NCBI GenBank assembly: GCA_004282745.1
Contig: SHMT01000021.1
Location: 17,729-81,728 of the forward strand
Direction: 5' to 3'
Length of the DNA stretch: 64,000 bases
From: Candidatus Scalindua sp. SCAELEC01
Lineage (GTDB): Bacteria; Planctomycetota; Brocadiia; Brocadiales; Scalinduaceae
In this document: in pieces, positions 53,022 to 61,821 of the stretch
Layout of the letters: every line of letters starts with the position of its first letter
Position numbering within the stretch: position 1 is the first letter of the stretch
Position numbers and translations under genes: made by a program
The notes under the pieces: model-generated
What the model was told of the DNA's origin: nothing
The model's input: the letters and a program-made list of their open reading frames with translations, nothing else
Database searches by the model: none

Positions 53022-54368
53022 ATGAAAAAGTGTACATTTATCACATTAGGATGTAAGGTGAACCAATATGAGACGCAGGCCCTCAGAGAGGCTATTATAT
53101 CTCATGGATATGAAGAGGTTCCATCGGGTTCCCCTGCGGATCTCTACGTGGTAAATACCTGCACAGTTACCTCTAAGAGTGATGAAAAATCTCGGCAACA
53201 GATAAGGAGGGTAATAAGAAAAAATCCCGATGCTAAGGTTGTTGTTACCGGGTGCTCTGCAGAGGTGAATGGAGAAAAAATCAGAGCAATGGGTGGAGTT
53301 GACGGAGTCTTTGAGAAGGGACAAGATAGGGAGATCGTAGATTTTGTAAAGAGTGGATTTGAGTTGCCAGCTAATTCAGGCATTGTATCCGATGGACCAT
53401 TAATACCGCAGGCTGAAACGGTAGAGAGAGAAGAGTCCCGATTTTCTTTGAAAATCAGTAGGTTTGAGGGGCATACGAGGGCTTTTTTAAAGATTGAAGA
53501 CGGGTGTGATAACTTTTGCTCGTATTGCATAATCCCGTATGTTCGAGGGGAGATTACGAGCAAGAAGATCGAGGATGTTCAACTTGAAGCGGAAAGAGTG
53601 GTAGAAAATGGATATAAAGAAATCGTTCTTACGGGGATCCATCTGGGTGCATATGGGAAAGAGAGTGGTTATCAAAGGACCATTCTAGAGGTTTTAGATA
53701 AGTTGCAGCAGATATCCGGACTCATGAGGATTAGACTGAGCTCAATAGAGGTGAATGAAGTTACGGATAATTTAATTAACATGGTTGCGAACTCCGAGAA
53801 AATATGCCCGCACTTTCACCTGCCGTTACAGAGTGGAGATGATGGCGTATTGAAAAGCATGAACAGAAGGTACGATACTTTTCGGTATCTTGATACTGTG
53901 GATAAAATACGTGATAAGATAGACCTGCCGGCAATATCTACAGACGTGATGGTCGGGTATCCGGGTGAGGAGAATGAGCAGTTTGAAAATACCCGAAGGT
54001 TCTGTGAAAAAGTGTGCTTCAGCAGGGTGCATATTTTTCCTTTTAGTCCACGTGACGGTACACCTGCTGCTACGATGTTAAATCGGTGCACATCTTTTGA
54101 TTTGAAGAAGAGAAAACAGGACCTTGAGTCAGTGGCAACCGGATCCTCTCTGCGCTATAGGTCTCTTTTTGTGGGAAGAAGTGTGAGTGCCCTCGTAGAA
54201 GATAAACGAGAGAGGGGAACGGGGAAATTATGTGGCTATTCCGATCGATACCTCAGGGTCGTATTCGATGGCGATGACAAACTCATGAACACCATTGTGG
54301 ATGTTGAAGTAGAAAAGGTCTTTCCTGACTTTGTTTTGTCCAAAAGATCTCTTCCAAATACCAAATGA
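53022..54368 (+). CDS. mtaB: tRNA t6A37 methylthiotransferase MtaB
   Basis: 448 aa. The N-terminal UPF0004 domain (FITLGCKVNQYETQALRE, CTVTSKSD, VVTGCSAEV) binds one Fe-S cluster. The radical SAM domain has CDNFCSYCIIPYVRG. HLPLQSGDDGVLKSMNRRY, GYPGEE and a C-terminal TRAM-like region follow. It makes ms2t6A in tRNAs reading ANN codons. MiaB and RimO relatives differ in the first domain; TLGCKVNQYE is MtaB-like. The next gene overlaps its stop by 4 bp. Confidence 0.93.
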   Translation: MKKCTFITLGCKVNQYETQALREAIISHGYEEVPSGSPADLYVVNTCTVTSKSDEKSRQQIRRVIRKNPDAKVVVTGCSAEVNGEKIRAMGGVDGVFEKGQDREIVDFVKSGFELPANSGIVSDGPLIPQAETVEREESRFSLKISRFEGHTRAFLKIEDGCDNFCSYCIIPYVRGEITSKKIEDVQLEAERVVENGYKEIVLTGIHLGAYGKESGYQRTILEVLDKLQQISGLMRIRLSSIEVNEVTDNLINMVANSEKICPHFHLPLQSGDDGVLKSMNRRYDTFRYLDTVDKIRDKIDLPAISTDVMVGYPGEENEQFENTRRFCEKVCFSRVHIFPFSPRDGTPAATMLNRCTSFDLKKRKQDLESVATGSSLRYRSLFVGRSVSALVEDKRERGTGKLCGYSDRYLRVVFDGDDKLMNTIVDVEVEKVFPDFVLSKRSLPNTK

Positions 54369-54946
54369 GACATATTAATCACCAAATAGCCTTCGTGTTT
54401 ATGATCTTTGCTTCTTTTCTGTTGCTTGGAATTAGAGTTTCCTATTCTCTCCCCGCTGAAGAGGTGATACCGCTCATTGATGATGCGTATTATCCAGAAG
54501 TACACAAGGCCCTAAAGAGTGCCAGAAAATCGGTAGTATGCGTCATGTTTTTGGCAAAGCTTGACCCAAAGCATCCTGGTGGTGATGAGTACCAATTGGT
54601 CCTTGATCTGATTGCGGCCCATAAAAGGGGGGTTGATGTGCAGGTAATATTTGATCAGAACATCATGTTTTGGGAAAAAGGGAGAAAGAGAGGGGAGTTA
54701 GAGAGAAAGAGTGAATATGCTTACGATCTCCTCGACAGAAGCGGAGTACCTGTTTTCTATGATGATGAGAGCCGGGTGACGCATAGTAAGGTACTTGTGA
54801 TAGATGAATATATTACCATAATCGGAAGTACTAATTGGACTTACAGTGCATTAAGGAGAAATCATGAGGCATCCGTATTGATAAAATCTCAAAGTGTGGC
54901 GCGTGCTTTTACGAAAAAATTGGAGAGAATAAAAAAGTATCGTTAA
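54365..54946 (+). CDS. Phospholipase D-like (single-HKD) exported protein
   Basis: 193 aa. Residues 1-28 form a signal peptide (HQIAFVFMIFASFLLLGIRVSYSLP). One HKD motif, THSKVLVIDEYITIIGSTNW, lies near residue 140, as in the Nuc/EndA endonucleases that dimerise to build one active site. It may cut DNA or phosphodiesters in the periplasm. It overlaps mtaB (ATGA), so the two are co-translated despite unrelated roles. Confidence 0.85.
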   Translation: MRHINHQIAFVFMIFASFLLLGIRVSYSLPAEEVIPLIDDAYYPEVHKALKSARKSVVCVMFLAKLDPKHPGGDEYQLVLDLIAAHKRGVDVQVIFDQNIMFWEKGRKRGELERKSEYAYDLLDRSGVPVFYDDESRVTHSKVLVIDEYITIIGSTNWTYSALRRNHEASVLIKSQSVARAFTKKLERIKKYR

Positions 54947-55060
54947 CAGATGATTGTGAACAAACGGTACTAAACAAAAATAGCTTGCATTCGTCGATAT
55001 GCTTTGTTATAAAAAAGCCTTTAACCCTAGGAAAGTTACTATTTTACCTGGAGAAACCTA

Positions 55061-55723
55061 GTGGTCGTTGTTATTGACGGACCTGCTGGGTCTGGAAAAA
55101 GTACTATAGCAAAGATGTTGGCTGAGCGTCTCTCTATCAAGTATCTTGATAGTGGTGCGATGTATAGGGCTCTTACCTGGAAAGCGGCTAAAAAAGGGGT
55201 TGATTTCCATGATGATGAGGGGCTTTGTAAATTGTTGAGTGCGACCTGTATAAGAATAGAGAACACGAAAAACGGGTTTGAGACATATGTGGACGATGTT
55301 AATGTGACCAGGGAGATACGATTACCATTTGTTACAAAGAACGTACACTATGTTTCAAATATCGAGTTTGTTCGTGAAAAGATGGTTGAGCATCAAAGAC
55401 GTTTTGCTGAAGGCGAGAATATTATTGCCGAAGGGAGGGATATGGCTTCGGTAGTTTTTCCAGATGCAGATAAAAAGATTTATCTCGATGCAGATATTAC
55501 CGTAAGAGGAGAGCGACGTCATTCTGAACTGGGGAATCTGAATGGACCAAGTCAACTTCTCACGGTGGTTGAAGATCTTAAGCAGAGAGACCATAAAGAT
55601 ATGACGAGGGGGTTAGCGCCCTTAAAACAGGTTGATGATGCCTTTTACCTTGACACAACACGGTTAACCATAGAAGAGGTTGTCGCAATCTTGATTGAAG
55701 AGATTGGACAGATTTCGAAATAA
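55061..55723 (+). CDS. cmk: Cytidylate kinase
   Basis: 220 aa from GTG 55061 (TGGAG upstream). VVIDGPAGSGKSTIAKMLAERL is the P-loop. YLDSGAMYRALTW binds CMP. AEGRDMASVVFPDADKKIYLDA and the lid RGERRHSEL follow. It phosphorylates CMP/dCMP. Its position just before rpsA is a widespread arrangement. Confidence 0.95.
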   Translation: MVVVIDGPAGSGKSTIAKMLAERLSIKYLDSGAMYRALTWKAAKKGVDFHDDEGLCKLLSATCIRIENTKNGFETYVDDVNVTREIRLPFVTKNVHYVSNIEFVREKMVEHQRRFAEGENIIAEGRDMASVVFPDADKKIYLDADITVRGERRHSELGNLNGPSQLLTVVEDLKQRDHKDMTRGLAPLKQVDDAFYLDTTRLTIEEVVAILIEEIGQISK

Positions 55724-55860
55724 AACGGCAGTGTTTGCCTTAGCCGAGAACAGGTTGGCAATGTTGATCCCGAACCCTTTTAGTATAGAACAGTTACAAA
55801 ATTAGCAAAATTTTCTAATATTTGTGGTTTAACATTTTATAATTTTGGAGATTATTTTTA

Positions 55861-57627
55861 ATGACTAATAGAGATGTTTTAAAGGAATACGATATTTCCC
55901 TGGAAGAGATAGAAAAGGAATTTGCGAAATCTATAGAGAGCTATGATTTCGAAAAGATTGATGATGTATACAACAACTCAATCAAAAATTTCGAACTGGG
56001 TATGATTTTAAAGGGAGAGATCCTGGGGATTATCGGGAATGATGTCGTAATTGATACTGGGTATAAATCTGAGGGGATCATTCCACTTTCCGAGTTTGAT
56101 AGTGTGGAGGAGGTAAATAAGGGTGATGAGTTAGAGGTGGTATTGGAATCGTTTGAGGACGATACAGGACTGATACAACTATCAAAACGAAAAGCAGATC
56201 GCATACGTGGATGGGAAAAAATAGTAAATGTCTATAAAGAGGGAGATGTCGTAACCGGGAAGGTGATAAGGAAAATAAAGGGAGGTTTGCTTGTAGATGT
56301 GGGTATCCCCATATTTTTGCCCGCTTCACAGATAGATACGAAACCACCAGGGGAGATTGCCGATTATATTGGCAGTGAAGTGACCTGTAAAATATTAAAG
56401 ATTGATGAGGTCCAGCAGAATATCATTGTCTCTCGAAGAAAACTGATTGAGGAAGAGCGAAGTAAGCTGAAACGAGAGTTCTTGGAGAGCGTAGAGATTG
56501 GTCAAGTTGCCAAGGGAGTAGTAAAAAATATTGCCGACTTTGGCGCCTTTATCGATCTTGGTGGAATTGATGGGCTGCTCCACATTACCGATATCAGTTG
56601 GGGAAGAATCAGTCATCCTTCTGAGATGTTGGCAATCGGTGATGAAATTGAGGTCAAGATACTCGAAATTGATAAGGTAAAAGAGAAAGTTGCACTTGGG
56701 TTAAAACAGAAATCAGAGAATCCGTGGGTAAAGGTGGAAGATCGATACCCAATAGGGTCCACAATTAAGGGACAGGTTGTTAACATTATGTCCTATGGTG
56801 CCTTTATTAAGTTGGAAACGGGTATTGAAGGTTTGGTCCACATCTCTGAAATGTCTTGGACAAGACGCATCAACCATCCTACCGAAGTTGTTGCTATTGG
56901 CGATACGGTCGAAGCCATAGTCTTAAATATCAATAAGGAAAAAGAAGAGATCTCATTAAGCATTAAGCAGGTTGAGAAAAATCCTTGGACCCTTATTGAA
57001 GAGAAATATCCATCAGGAACCAAGATTATGGGAAGGGTGAGAAACTTAACAAATTACGGTGCCTTTGTCGAGATAGAAGAGGGCATAGACGGCCTTCTCC
57101 ACATTTCAGATTTGTCTTGGTCCAAGAAGGTTACGCACCCTTCGGAGATTGTGAAAAAAGGGGATACCATTGAGACGATTGTCCTCTCTGTTGACAAAGA
57201 GAAGAAAAGGGTCTCTTTAGGTTATAAACAGCTGAGAGAAGATCCTTGGAAGAAAGAGATCCCTGAAAAATATGCAGTGGGTGATGTTGTCGCATGCACA
57301 GTTGCCAAAATTACCGATTTTGGCGCATTCTTGGATTTAGGCGATGGTCTGGAAGGGCTGTTACATATTTCAGAGTTGTCAGACAAAAAGGTCAACGATA
57401 TCGAAAAAGTCCTCTCTATTGGCGATGAGTTGGAAGTGCGGATTATTAAGATGGAGGCTGATGCCAGGAAAATAGGTCTGAGTCTCAAGGGTGTTAAAAA
57501 CGTAATAAAAGAGAAAGCGCAGGCTGAAGACGTGCAAGTTGAGGAAGTGGAAACTGAGGCGGGAGCAGAGGCTTCAGGCGATTCAGTAGCGGAAGAGATA
57601 AACGATAATCAAGAAAAGGAAGGGTGA
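55861..57627 (+). CDS. rpsA: 30S ribosomal protein S1 (six S1 domains)
   Basis: 588 aa. Six OB-type S1 repeats start near residues 40, 120, 210, 295, 380 and 470. The last four share the strong pattern GxVxNxxxxGAFxxLxxGxxGLLHISxxSW (NYGAFVEIEEGIDGLLHISDLSW). The first two are diverged and bind the ribosome. The acidic C-terminal tail (~35 residues, VEEVETEAGAEASG) is extra. It captures mRNA on the small subunit. apt follows 3 bp later. Confidence 0.96.
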   Translation: MTNRDVLKEYDISLEEIEKEFAKSIESYDFEKIDDVYNNSIKNFELGMILKGEILGIIGNDVVIDTGYKSEGIIPLSEFDSVEEVNKGDELEVVLESFEDDTGLIQLSKRKADRIRGWEKIVNVYKEGDVVTGKVIRKIKGGLLVDVGIPIFLPASQIDTKPPGEIADYIGSEVTCKILKIDEVQQNIIVSRRKLIEEERSKLKREFLESVEIGQVAKGVVKNIADFGAFIDLGGIDGLLHITDISWGRISHPSEMLAIGDEIEVKILEIDKVKEKVALGLKQKSENPWVKVEDRYPIGSTIKGQVVNIMSYGAFIKLETGIEGLVHISEMSWTRRINHPTEVVAIGDTVEAIVLNINKEKEEISLSIKQVEKNPWTLIEEKYPSGTKIMGRVRNLTNYGAFVEIEEGIDGLLHISDLSWSKKVTHPSEIVKKGDTIETIVLSVDKEKKRVSLGYKQLREDPWKKEIPEKYAVGDVVACTVAKITDFGAFLDLGDGLEGLLHISELSDKKVNDIEKVLSIGDELEVRIIKMEADARKIGLSLKGVKNVIKEKAQAEDVQVEEVETEAGAEASGDSVAEEINDNQEKEG

Positions 57628-57630
57628 GAA

Positions 57631-58140
57631 TTGTTAAAAGAGCTTGTTCGAGACGTTCCGGATTTCCCCAAAGAGGGAATTATCTTTAAGGATATAACAC
57701 CGCTGTTTCGTAATCCTTCAAGTTTGAAAGAGACCATAGATAAAATTTCTGACCGTTATGCAGGTCAAAAGATTGATGTGGTAGTCGGTACAGAGGCAAG
57801 GGGCTTTCTCATTGGGCCTGCAATTGCGATGAAATTAAATGCTGGTTTTGTACCGATACGAAAACCGGGGAAACTTCCCTGTGAGACAGCGACGATGACA
57901 TATGAACTAGAATATGGATCTGATACGGTTGAGATGCACAAAGATGCTATTTCAAACAATGACTCAGTCCTGATGGTTGATGATCTCTTGGCTACAGGTG
58001 GCACGATGGCGGCCTCTTGTGATTTGGTAGAGTCCCTTGGTGGTAAAATAGTGGGTTGTGCCTTTATCATAGAGCTCGGTTTCTTAAACGGAAAAGAGAA
58101 GTTGGGAAAATTTGATGTTTTTTCCTTACTCCATTATTAA
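57631..58140 (+). CDS. apt: Adenine phosphoribosyltransferase
   Basis: 169 aa from TTG 57631, three bases after the rpsA stop, with GGAAGGG upstream. VRDVPDFPKEGIIFKDITPLFRN, GTEARGFLIGPAIA and the PRPP-binding VLMVDDLLATGGTM are diagnostic. It converts adenine and PRPP to AMP. Translation is probably coupled to rpsA, an unusual neighbour for a salvage gene. Confidence 0.95.
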   Translation: MLKELVRDVPDFPKEGIIFKDITPLFRNPSSLKETIDKISDRYAGQKIDVVVGTEARGFLIGPAIAMKLNAGFVPIRKPGKLPCETATMTYELEYGSDTVEMHKDAISNNDSVLMVDDLLATGGTMAASCDLVESLGGKIVGCAFIIELGFLNGKEKLGKFDVFSLLHY

Positions 58141-58207
58141 GGTCAAGCTCTTTCAGGATAATCGACACGTTTGGTAAAATCGAGTTTTATGAAAGTGTGA
58201 AGTCCAG

Positions 58208-58236
58208 GAGTCAAATGACCCACGTTTGACTCTTGT
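58208..58236 (+). terminator. Hairpin after the cmk-rpsA-apt run
   Basis: GAGTCAAA (58208-58215) pairs with TTTGACTC (58225-58232) around a 9-nt loop, followed by TTGTTT. It is 70 bp after the apt stop and probably an intrinsic terminator. Confidence 0.55.
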
Positions 58237-58239
58237 TTG

Positions 58240-58283
58240 CAGGGCGCAGCGTCGATTATTGTAGTGATAATCACCCTGCGCCT
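58240..58283 (+). repeat. Long GC-rich hairpin
   Basis: AGGGCGCAG...GATTATTG pairs with TGATAATC...CTGCGCCT, a two-part stem of ~16 bp with a small internal loop. It has no T-run. It may be a second terminator element or a repeat arm. Confidence 0.4.
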
Positions 58284-58329
58284 TGCCTCATGACAATAAT
58301 AGGTTGTTTGTTTGTACTCATTTCACTCT

Positions 58330-58500
58330 CCATTAGTATAAATTGATTCCTGGTTTTTGAACCGATTTCGCTTGAACATTACATTTCCTTCATCATAAAA
58401 TCCTCGACTCAACAGTAGAATGGATTCTGTCCTCAACCTCTAGTTTTGTTCAATCAAAAAATCAAAATTTCCTGAAAATTCCTTGCCCAGAACCATTGAC
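58330..58500. repeat. Degenerate family 3 MITE copy
   Basis: AGTATAAATTGATTCCTGGT at the left and the TTTTGTTCAATC(A/G)AAAAAT segment (58446-58494) match the interior of 11679-11860, but the ends are eroded. It lies 80 bp before tRNA-Arg. Confidence 0.5.
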
Positions 58501-58577
58501 TTTGATACACTGAGCGCATTCATAACCTAATACATTTCAAGGTTATCTCGAAGCTTCATAACTATATACAAATTCAT

Positions 58578-58651
58578 GCGCCCGTAGCTCAGAAGGATAG
58601 AGCGACGGTTTCCTAAACCGTAGGCCAGAGGTTCGAATCCTCTCGGGCGCA
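58578..58651 (+). tRNA. tRNA-Arg (anticodon CCT)
   Basis: Acceptor GCGCCCG/CGGGCGC, D-arm GCTC/GAGC, anticodon stem ACGGT/ACCGT with loop TTCCTAA (anticodon CCT, codon AGG), T-arm AGAGG/CCTCT with TTCGAAT, discriminator A, no encoded CCA. An integrase gene lies 195 bp downstream, so this is probably the attB of the second island. Confidence 0.95.
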
Positions 58652-58772
58652 CTTCTTTTCCTACCACTATTTAGGCCTAACATACGAGAATAAAACAGCT
58701 TGAGTACACTAGTTGTCTGCTGGCGATATTAGACAAAACAACACTGTTTGTGTCAAAATGATACAAAAATGT

Positions 58773-58820
58773 GGGCAGAATACGGGCAATAAGACAACCA
58801 TAGGCAGAATACGGGCAGAA
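58773..58820. repeat. Direct repeats between tRNA-Arg and the integrase gene
   Basis: GGGCAGAATACGGGCA (58773-58788) recurs as AGGCAGAATACGGGCA (58802-58817), 29 bp apart. A third partial GGGCAGAA follows at 58813. They lie just after the integrase stop, near the tRNA; likely arm-type recombinase sites. Confidence 0.55.
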
Positions 58821-58846
58821 TTTTACTTGCAAAATTGAGCCCTCAA

Positions 58847-59842
58847 TCAATCGAGGTCAATTTTTTCCATGGTTGTTTTCAGGTCTTTGTTATACACTTT
58901 TGTATAAATATCAAGTGAGGTTATCGCGCTTTTATGGCCAAGTAACGCTTGAATGTGTCTAGGGTGGGTGTTACTGCTTGCCAAAAGCGTCGCGAAGGTG
59001 TGGCGTAGGCTATGGATGTTAAGTCCTTCTCGATCGATTCCCGCCTTTACAAGACGTTCCTTAAACCTCTTGAGTAGGTTGTTTTTGAATTGGGTCCCTA
59101 GTTTCGTCTTAAATACAAAACCTTCCCGCTTTCCTGGTATCTTTTTGATTTCTGTTACAAGTTTTTTGGTGATAGGTATCTCCCTTACACCTGCCTCGGT
59201 TTTAGATCCCCTTACTAACATAGTGCCATTCTCAAGGTCGACGTCATCCCATTTCAGTTCGATGAGTTCAGAGATCCTCAGACCAGTTAAAAGAAATGTT
59301 AACCAGATTACGGAATATTTACCGGAATGTTCAAGCAGGAGGTGAATCTCTTTTTTTGTTAATACCCGTCTCGGTTGTCGTTTCTCTTTAAAAAACTGCA
59401 TGTCAGCAATGGGATCAAAGGTTATGACTTTGGTTTTGATGCCGAAATTAGTCAATCTTTTAAATAGTCCTATGGTGCGGTTAAGTATTTTTGATGATTT
59501 ACCCGCCTCAAGTCTCGCGTGTATGTATTCATTAAGCTGTCGGCGTAAGGTTGACAATTCAACTCCCTTCATTTCTAGGAAGGCATTATCCAGAATGGTT
59601 TCATAATCGTGGTATGTCTTTGGAAGTATGAGAGGTTTGAGTTCCTGTAGAAAATCATCTTTAAGCTTGTCCAGTGGATAACCTTCAGGTACAATTCCAT
59701 GTGATTTTAGTTCGTTTTTGGAAACCAAATTGTTATACAGCCTTTGGGCAGTTGTTCTATTACCGCTCAATTTCTTGCGTTTCCTCTTCCCGTTAATATA
59801 AAAGTCTGCAAACCAACTGTTGCCTATTTTACGTAGTGACAT
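58847..59842 (-). CDS. Tyrosine recombinase/integrase
   Basis: 331 aa. A short N-terminal basic segment (KRKRKKLSGNRTTAQRLY) and a SAM-like core-binding domain (about 60-150) precede the catalytic domain. Catalytic residues are Arg in TGLRISELIEL, Lys in the beta-hairpin RGSKT, HSLRH, LLGHKS and Tyr in DIYTKVY. It points toward tRNA-Arg, the normal layout for an island inserted at the tRNA 3' end. No excisionase is recognised beside it. Confidence 0.94.
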   Translation of the reverse strand: MSLRKIGNSWFADFYINGKRKRKKLSGNRTTAQRLYNNLVSKNELKSHGIVPEGYPLDKLKDDFLQELKPLILPKTYHDYETILDNAFLEMKGVELSTLRRQLNEYIHARLEAGKSSKILNRTIGLFKRLTNFGIKTKVITFDPIADMQFFKEKRQPRRVLTKKEIHLLLEHSGKYSVIWLTFLLTGLRISELIELKWDDVDLENGTMLVRGSKTEAGVREIPITKKLVTEIKKIPGKREGFVFKTKLGTQFKNNLLKRFKERLVKAGIDREGLNIHSLRHTFATLLASSNTHPRHIQALLGHKSAITSLDIYTKVYNKDLKTTMEKIDLD

Positions 59843-60037
59843 TTGACAGATAGTTTTTCGAATTGTTAATTGTTGTTAAACTTTACAAATACTGCATTGT
59901 ATGATAAGTGTCAAGATGACAAACTAGGACAGAGTGTGACAAACTATGACAATCGAAGGCTGAAGTTTAACGTCTGCACTCACGTTTTGCACGTGCAGCA
60001 AGCAATAACGTGCAGTGCTTTATTGGGCTCTGCATAC
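59843..60037. promoter_or_regulatory. Upstream region of the integrase gene with repeats
   Basis: TGACAAACTA occurs at 59917-59926 and again exactly 20 bp later (59937-59946), a two-helical-turn spacing suited to cooperative protein binding. Further out, GCACTCACGTT and AACGTGCAGTGC (59974-60018) form an inverted repeat containing GCACGTGC. Probable control or arm sites of the integrase. Confidence 0.45.
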
Positions 60038-61303
60038 CTATTCGATTTTCTTGATAAATATTTCTTCATCCTTCATTTCTTCGAAAGACGTCAAGCTCTC
60101 CTCGAAGAGAATAAGAACTCCCTTGTTCCTAGTCAGGAAGAGCTCTTTATCGGGAATGCGAATCCAATCTGTATCGTGTTGTAGCGGTCCAACCTGCACG
60201 TGGAAAGAAGTGGTTTCTACATTGTGTGAGAGCTCATCTTCGACTGCTGTATACTCTGTGGGGGTGTAGTATTTCAGCCAAGCAGTCTCGTCGATTCTGT
60301 AAAGAAAGCTACAGTCCTTTATTGTTCGCCATTCTTGTGGGGAGTCGAGCTTGAGTTTCCATTGAGAAAAGTCCAAAGCGATTTTTCGTGGCTCTCGCGA
60401 TTCGCGCGGAATTTCTTTGCGTTCCCACAAATCTATAAAAATCTCTGGCAGCGTGAATGTGTTGGTGCCTCCGTCAACCGAGAAGTGCCAATCATTTATG
60501 GTTCTCGGCAGGGTGTCACCTTTCTTGAAGGATATTGTCGGCTTGAACCAGAATGATACTTTTTTCTTAACCAAAATCACGGGGATATCTATATCGTCGT
60601 GCCATTTTCTTGATTGGGCATCCTGAACGGAGGTTAGGCCTATTCCCAAGGTTGGCGCAAGCGCTTTTGCAGATCTTGTGAATCCAGAATTGCACACCAA
60701 AACACCTTTGGATGCACCGACATCTGACAGAAGGCTGGCGAATGCCAAGACCTGGTCCTCATCGACCGGCGATGATCTAGGAAACGCATTGACTATTGTC
60801 AAAATCTCCTGATCTGCCTGAGCCGAACGAATGCTGATATCCACGACATGCGACGTGGTGTCGGTGAGAGAAGGAAGCGTGTCTCGAAGTCGGATGATAG
60901 CCTTTGGTTGTAGGTCTCCATAAATTTTTGCGACGATGGATCTGTAGGCGAGCACGTCTTCAGGGGAGATGGTAATTCCAGCTTTTTCTGCGCGTTTGTC
61001 AATGTCGCCAATCCACTCCATCACTTCATCATGTTTGGTTTGCCTGTCGATAGCTGCTTCGTCCTGCTTGAGCTGAATATCCCGTTGATTCTCACTAGTG
61101 GCGCCAAAGACCCCGAACCAGAGAGTAGCAAGAATGCCAACAATCGCAAGTAAGTGCCCAATAGGGTTCTTCCACCAGACAACACCCTTGCTTTTGCCAA
61201 GACTGTGGATGTAACAGAAATCGCAGTCTGTCATGGGGAAGTTCTTGCAAGGCTCACCGCTCTTCTTGGTCGCATTGCATCTCTCTGAGCCATTTTTACT
61301 CAT
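60038..61303 (-). CDS. Membrane protein with Cys-rich head and restriction-endonuclease-like domain
   Basis: 421 aa from ATG 61303 (TTG 61318 is an alternative). Residues 5-38 have a Cys/His motif, RCNATKKSGEPCKNFP...CYIHS, as in DUF5763-like zinc heads. One membrane helix follows (about 52-72). Residues about 135-230 resemble Mrr/restriction-endonuclease domains: VDEDQVLAFASLLSDVGASKGVLVCNSGFTRSAKALA. The usual Glu-x-Lys of the PD-(D/E)xK site is not apparent, so it may be a non-catalytic or divergent nuclease. The C-terminal 190 residues are not recognised. Island location suggests a defence role. Confidence 0.6.
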   Translation of the reverse strand: MSKNGSERCNATKKSGEPCKNFPMTDCDFCYIHSLGKSKGVVWWKNPIGHLLAIVGILATLWFGVFGATSENQRDIQLKQDEAAIDRQTKHDEVMEWIGDIDKRAEKAGITISPEDVLAYRSIVAKIYGDLQPKAIIRLRDTLPSLTDTTSHVVDISIRSAQADQEILTIVNAFPRSSPVDEDQVLAFASLLSDVGASKGVLVCNSGFTRSAKALAPTLGIGLTSVQDAQSRKWHDDIDIPVILVKKKVSFWFKPTISFKKGDTLPRTINDWHFSVDGGTNTFTLPEIFIDLWERKEIPRESREPRKIALDFSQWKLKLDSPQEWRTIKDCSFLYRIDETAWLKYYTPTEYTAVEDELSHNVETTSFHVQVGPLQHDTDWIRIPDKELFLTRNKGVLILFEESLTSFEEMKDEEIFIKKIE

Positions 61304-61402
61304 GATTTCCATGCCCAACAGTTAAGTTGCTATGATATTGGAAATATACGGCGTCTGTATAATTCCAATATCATGACAAAGCTTTGAACAATTTCTGAAT
61401 TA

Positions 61403-61621
61403 CTAAAAAACCGTTTCACCTATACCCCACCCCTTCAATTTTGACCACCCATCATTGCAGTTAGGGAGAGATTTGATCGTTACTTTGTTCAAAAAAGGAA
61501 AGCCCAACAATCTAGGAATCGCCAAAAAGTCTTTAATGGGTAACAATTCACCTGTGTCTTGGTAATATTGCCATACAGTTTTTATGACGATTCTGACTAT
61601 GTTCAACATTTCTTTTGTCAT
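61403..61621 (-). CDS. Small hypothetical protein ending in a dispersed repeat
   Basis: 72 aa from ATG 61621, set by AAGGAGGT 7 bp upstream. Helical start MTKEMLNIVRIVIKTVWQYY, then LPIKDFLAIPRLLGFPFLN. The last 17 codons (DGWSKLKGWGIGETVF) coincide with a ~60-bp sequence also found at 37765-37830, so the tail may have been replaced by a repeat insertion. Function unknown. Confidence 0.5.
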   Translation of the reverse strand: MTKEMLNIVRIVIKTVWQYYQDTGELLPIKDFLAIPRLLGFPFLNKVTIKSLPNCNDGWSKLKGWGIGETVF

Positions 61622-61821
61622 GGAATACCTCCTTACCCTTCTTAGAAGATTCCTTAAGAATGTTGGTACCCAAAATGTTGGGCTTACCTCTCTTGATTTA
61701 TTTTTCAGTCTCAACAGTTAAATATACAGTTACTATAGTATTCGAATTCCCATCCCTTCAATTTTGACCTCTGCTTGTTCTCTCATAATTGATTTAATTG
61801 CTCATTATATTAAGTTAGAGG

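Noticed and set aside
58773..58820. Possible CRISPR array from repeated GGCAGAATACGGGCA
   Set aside because: Only two to three copies, 29-bp spacing with no uniform spacers and no cas genes; integrase arm sites fit better.
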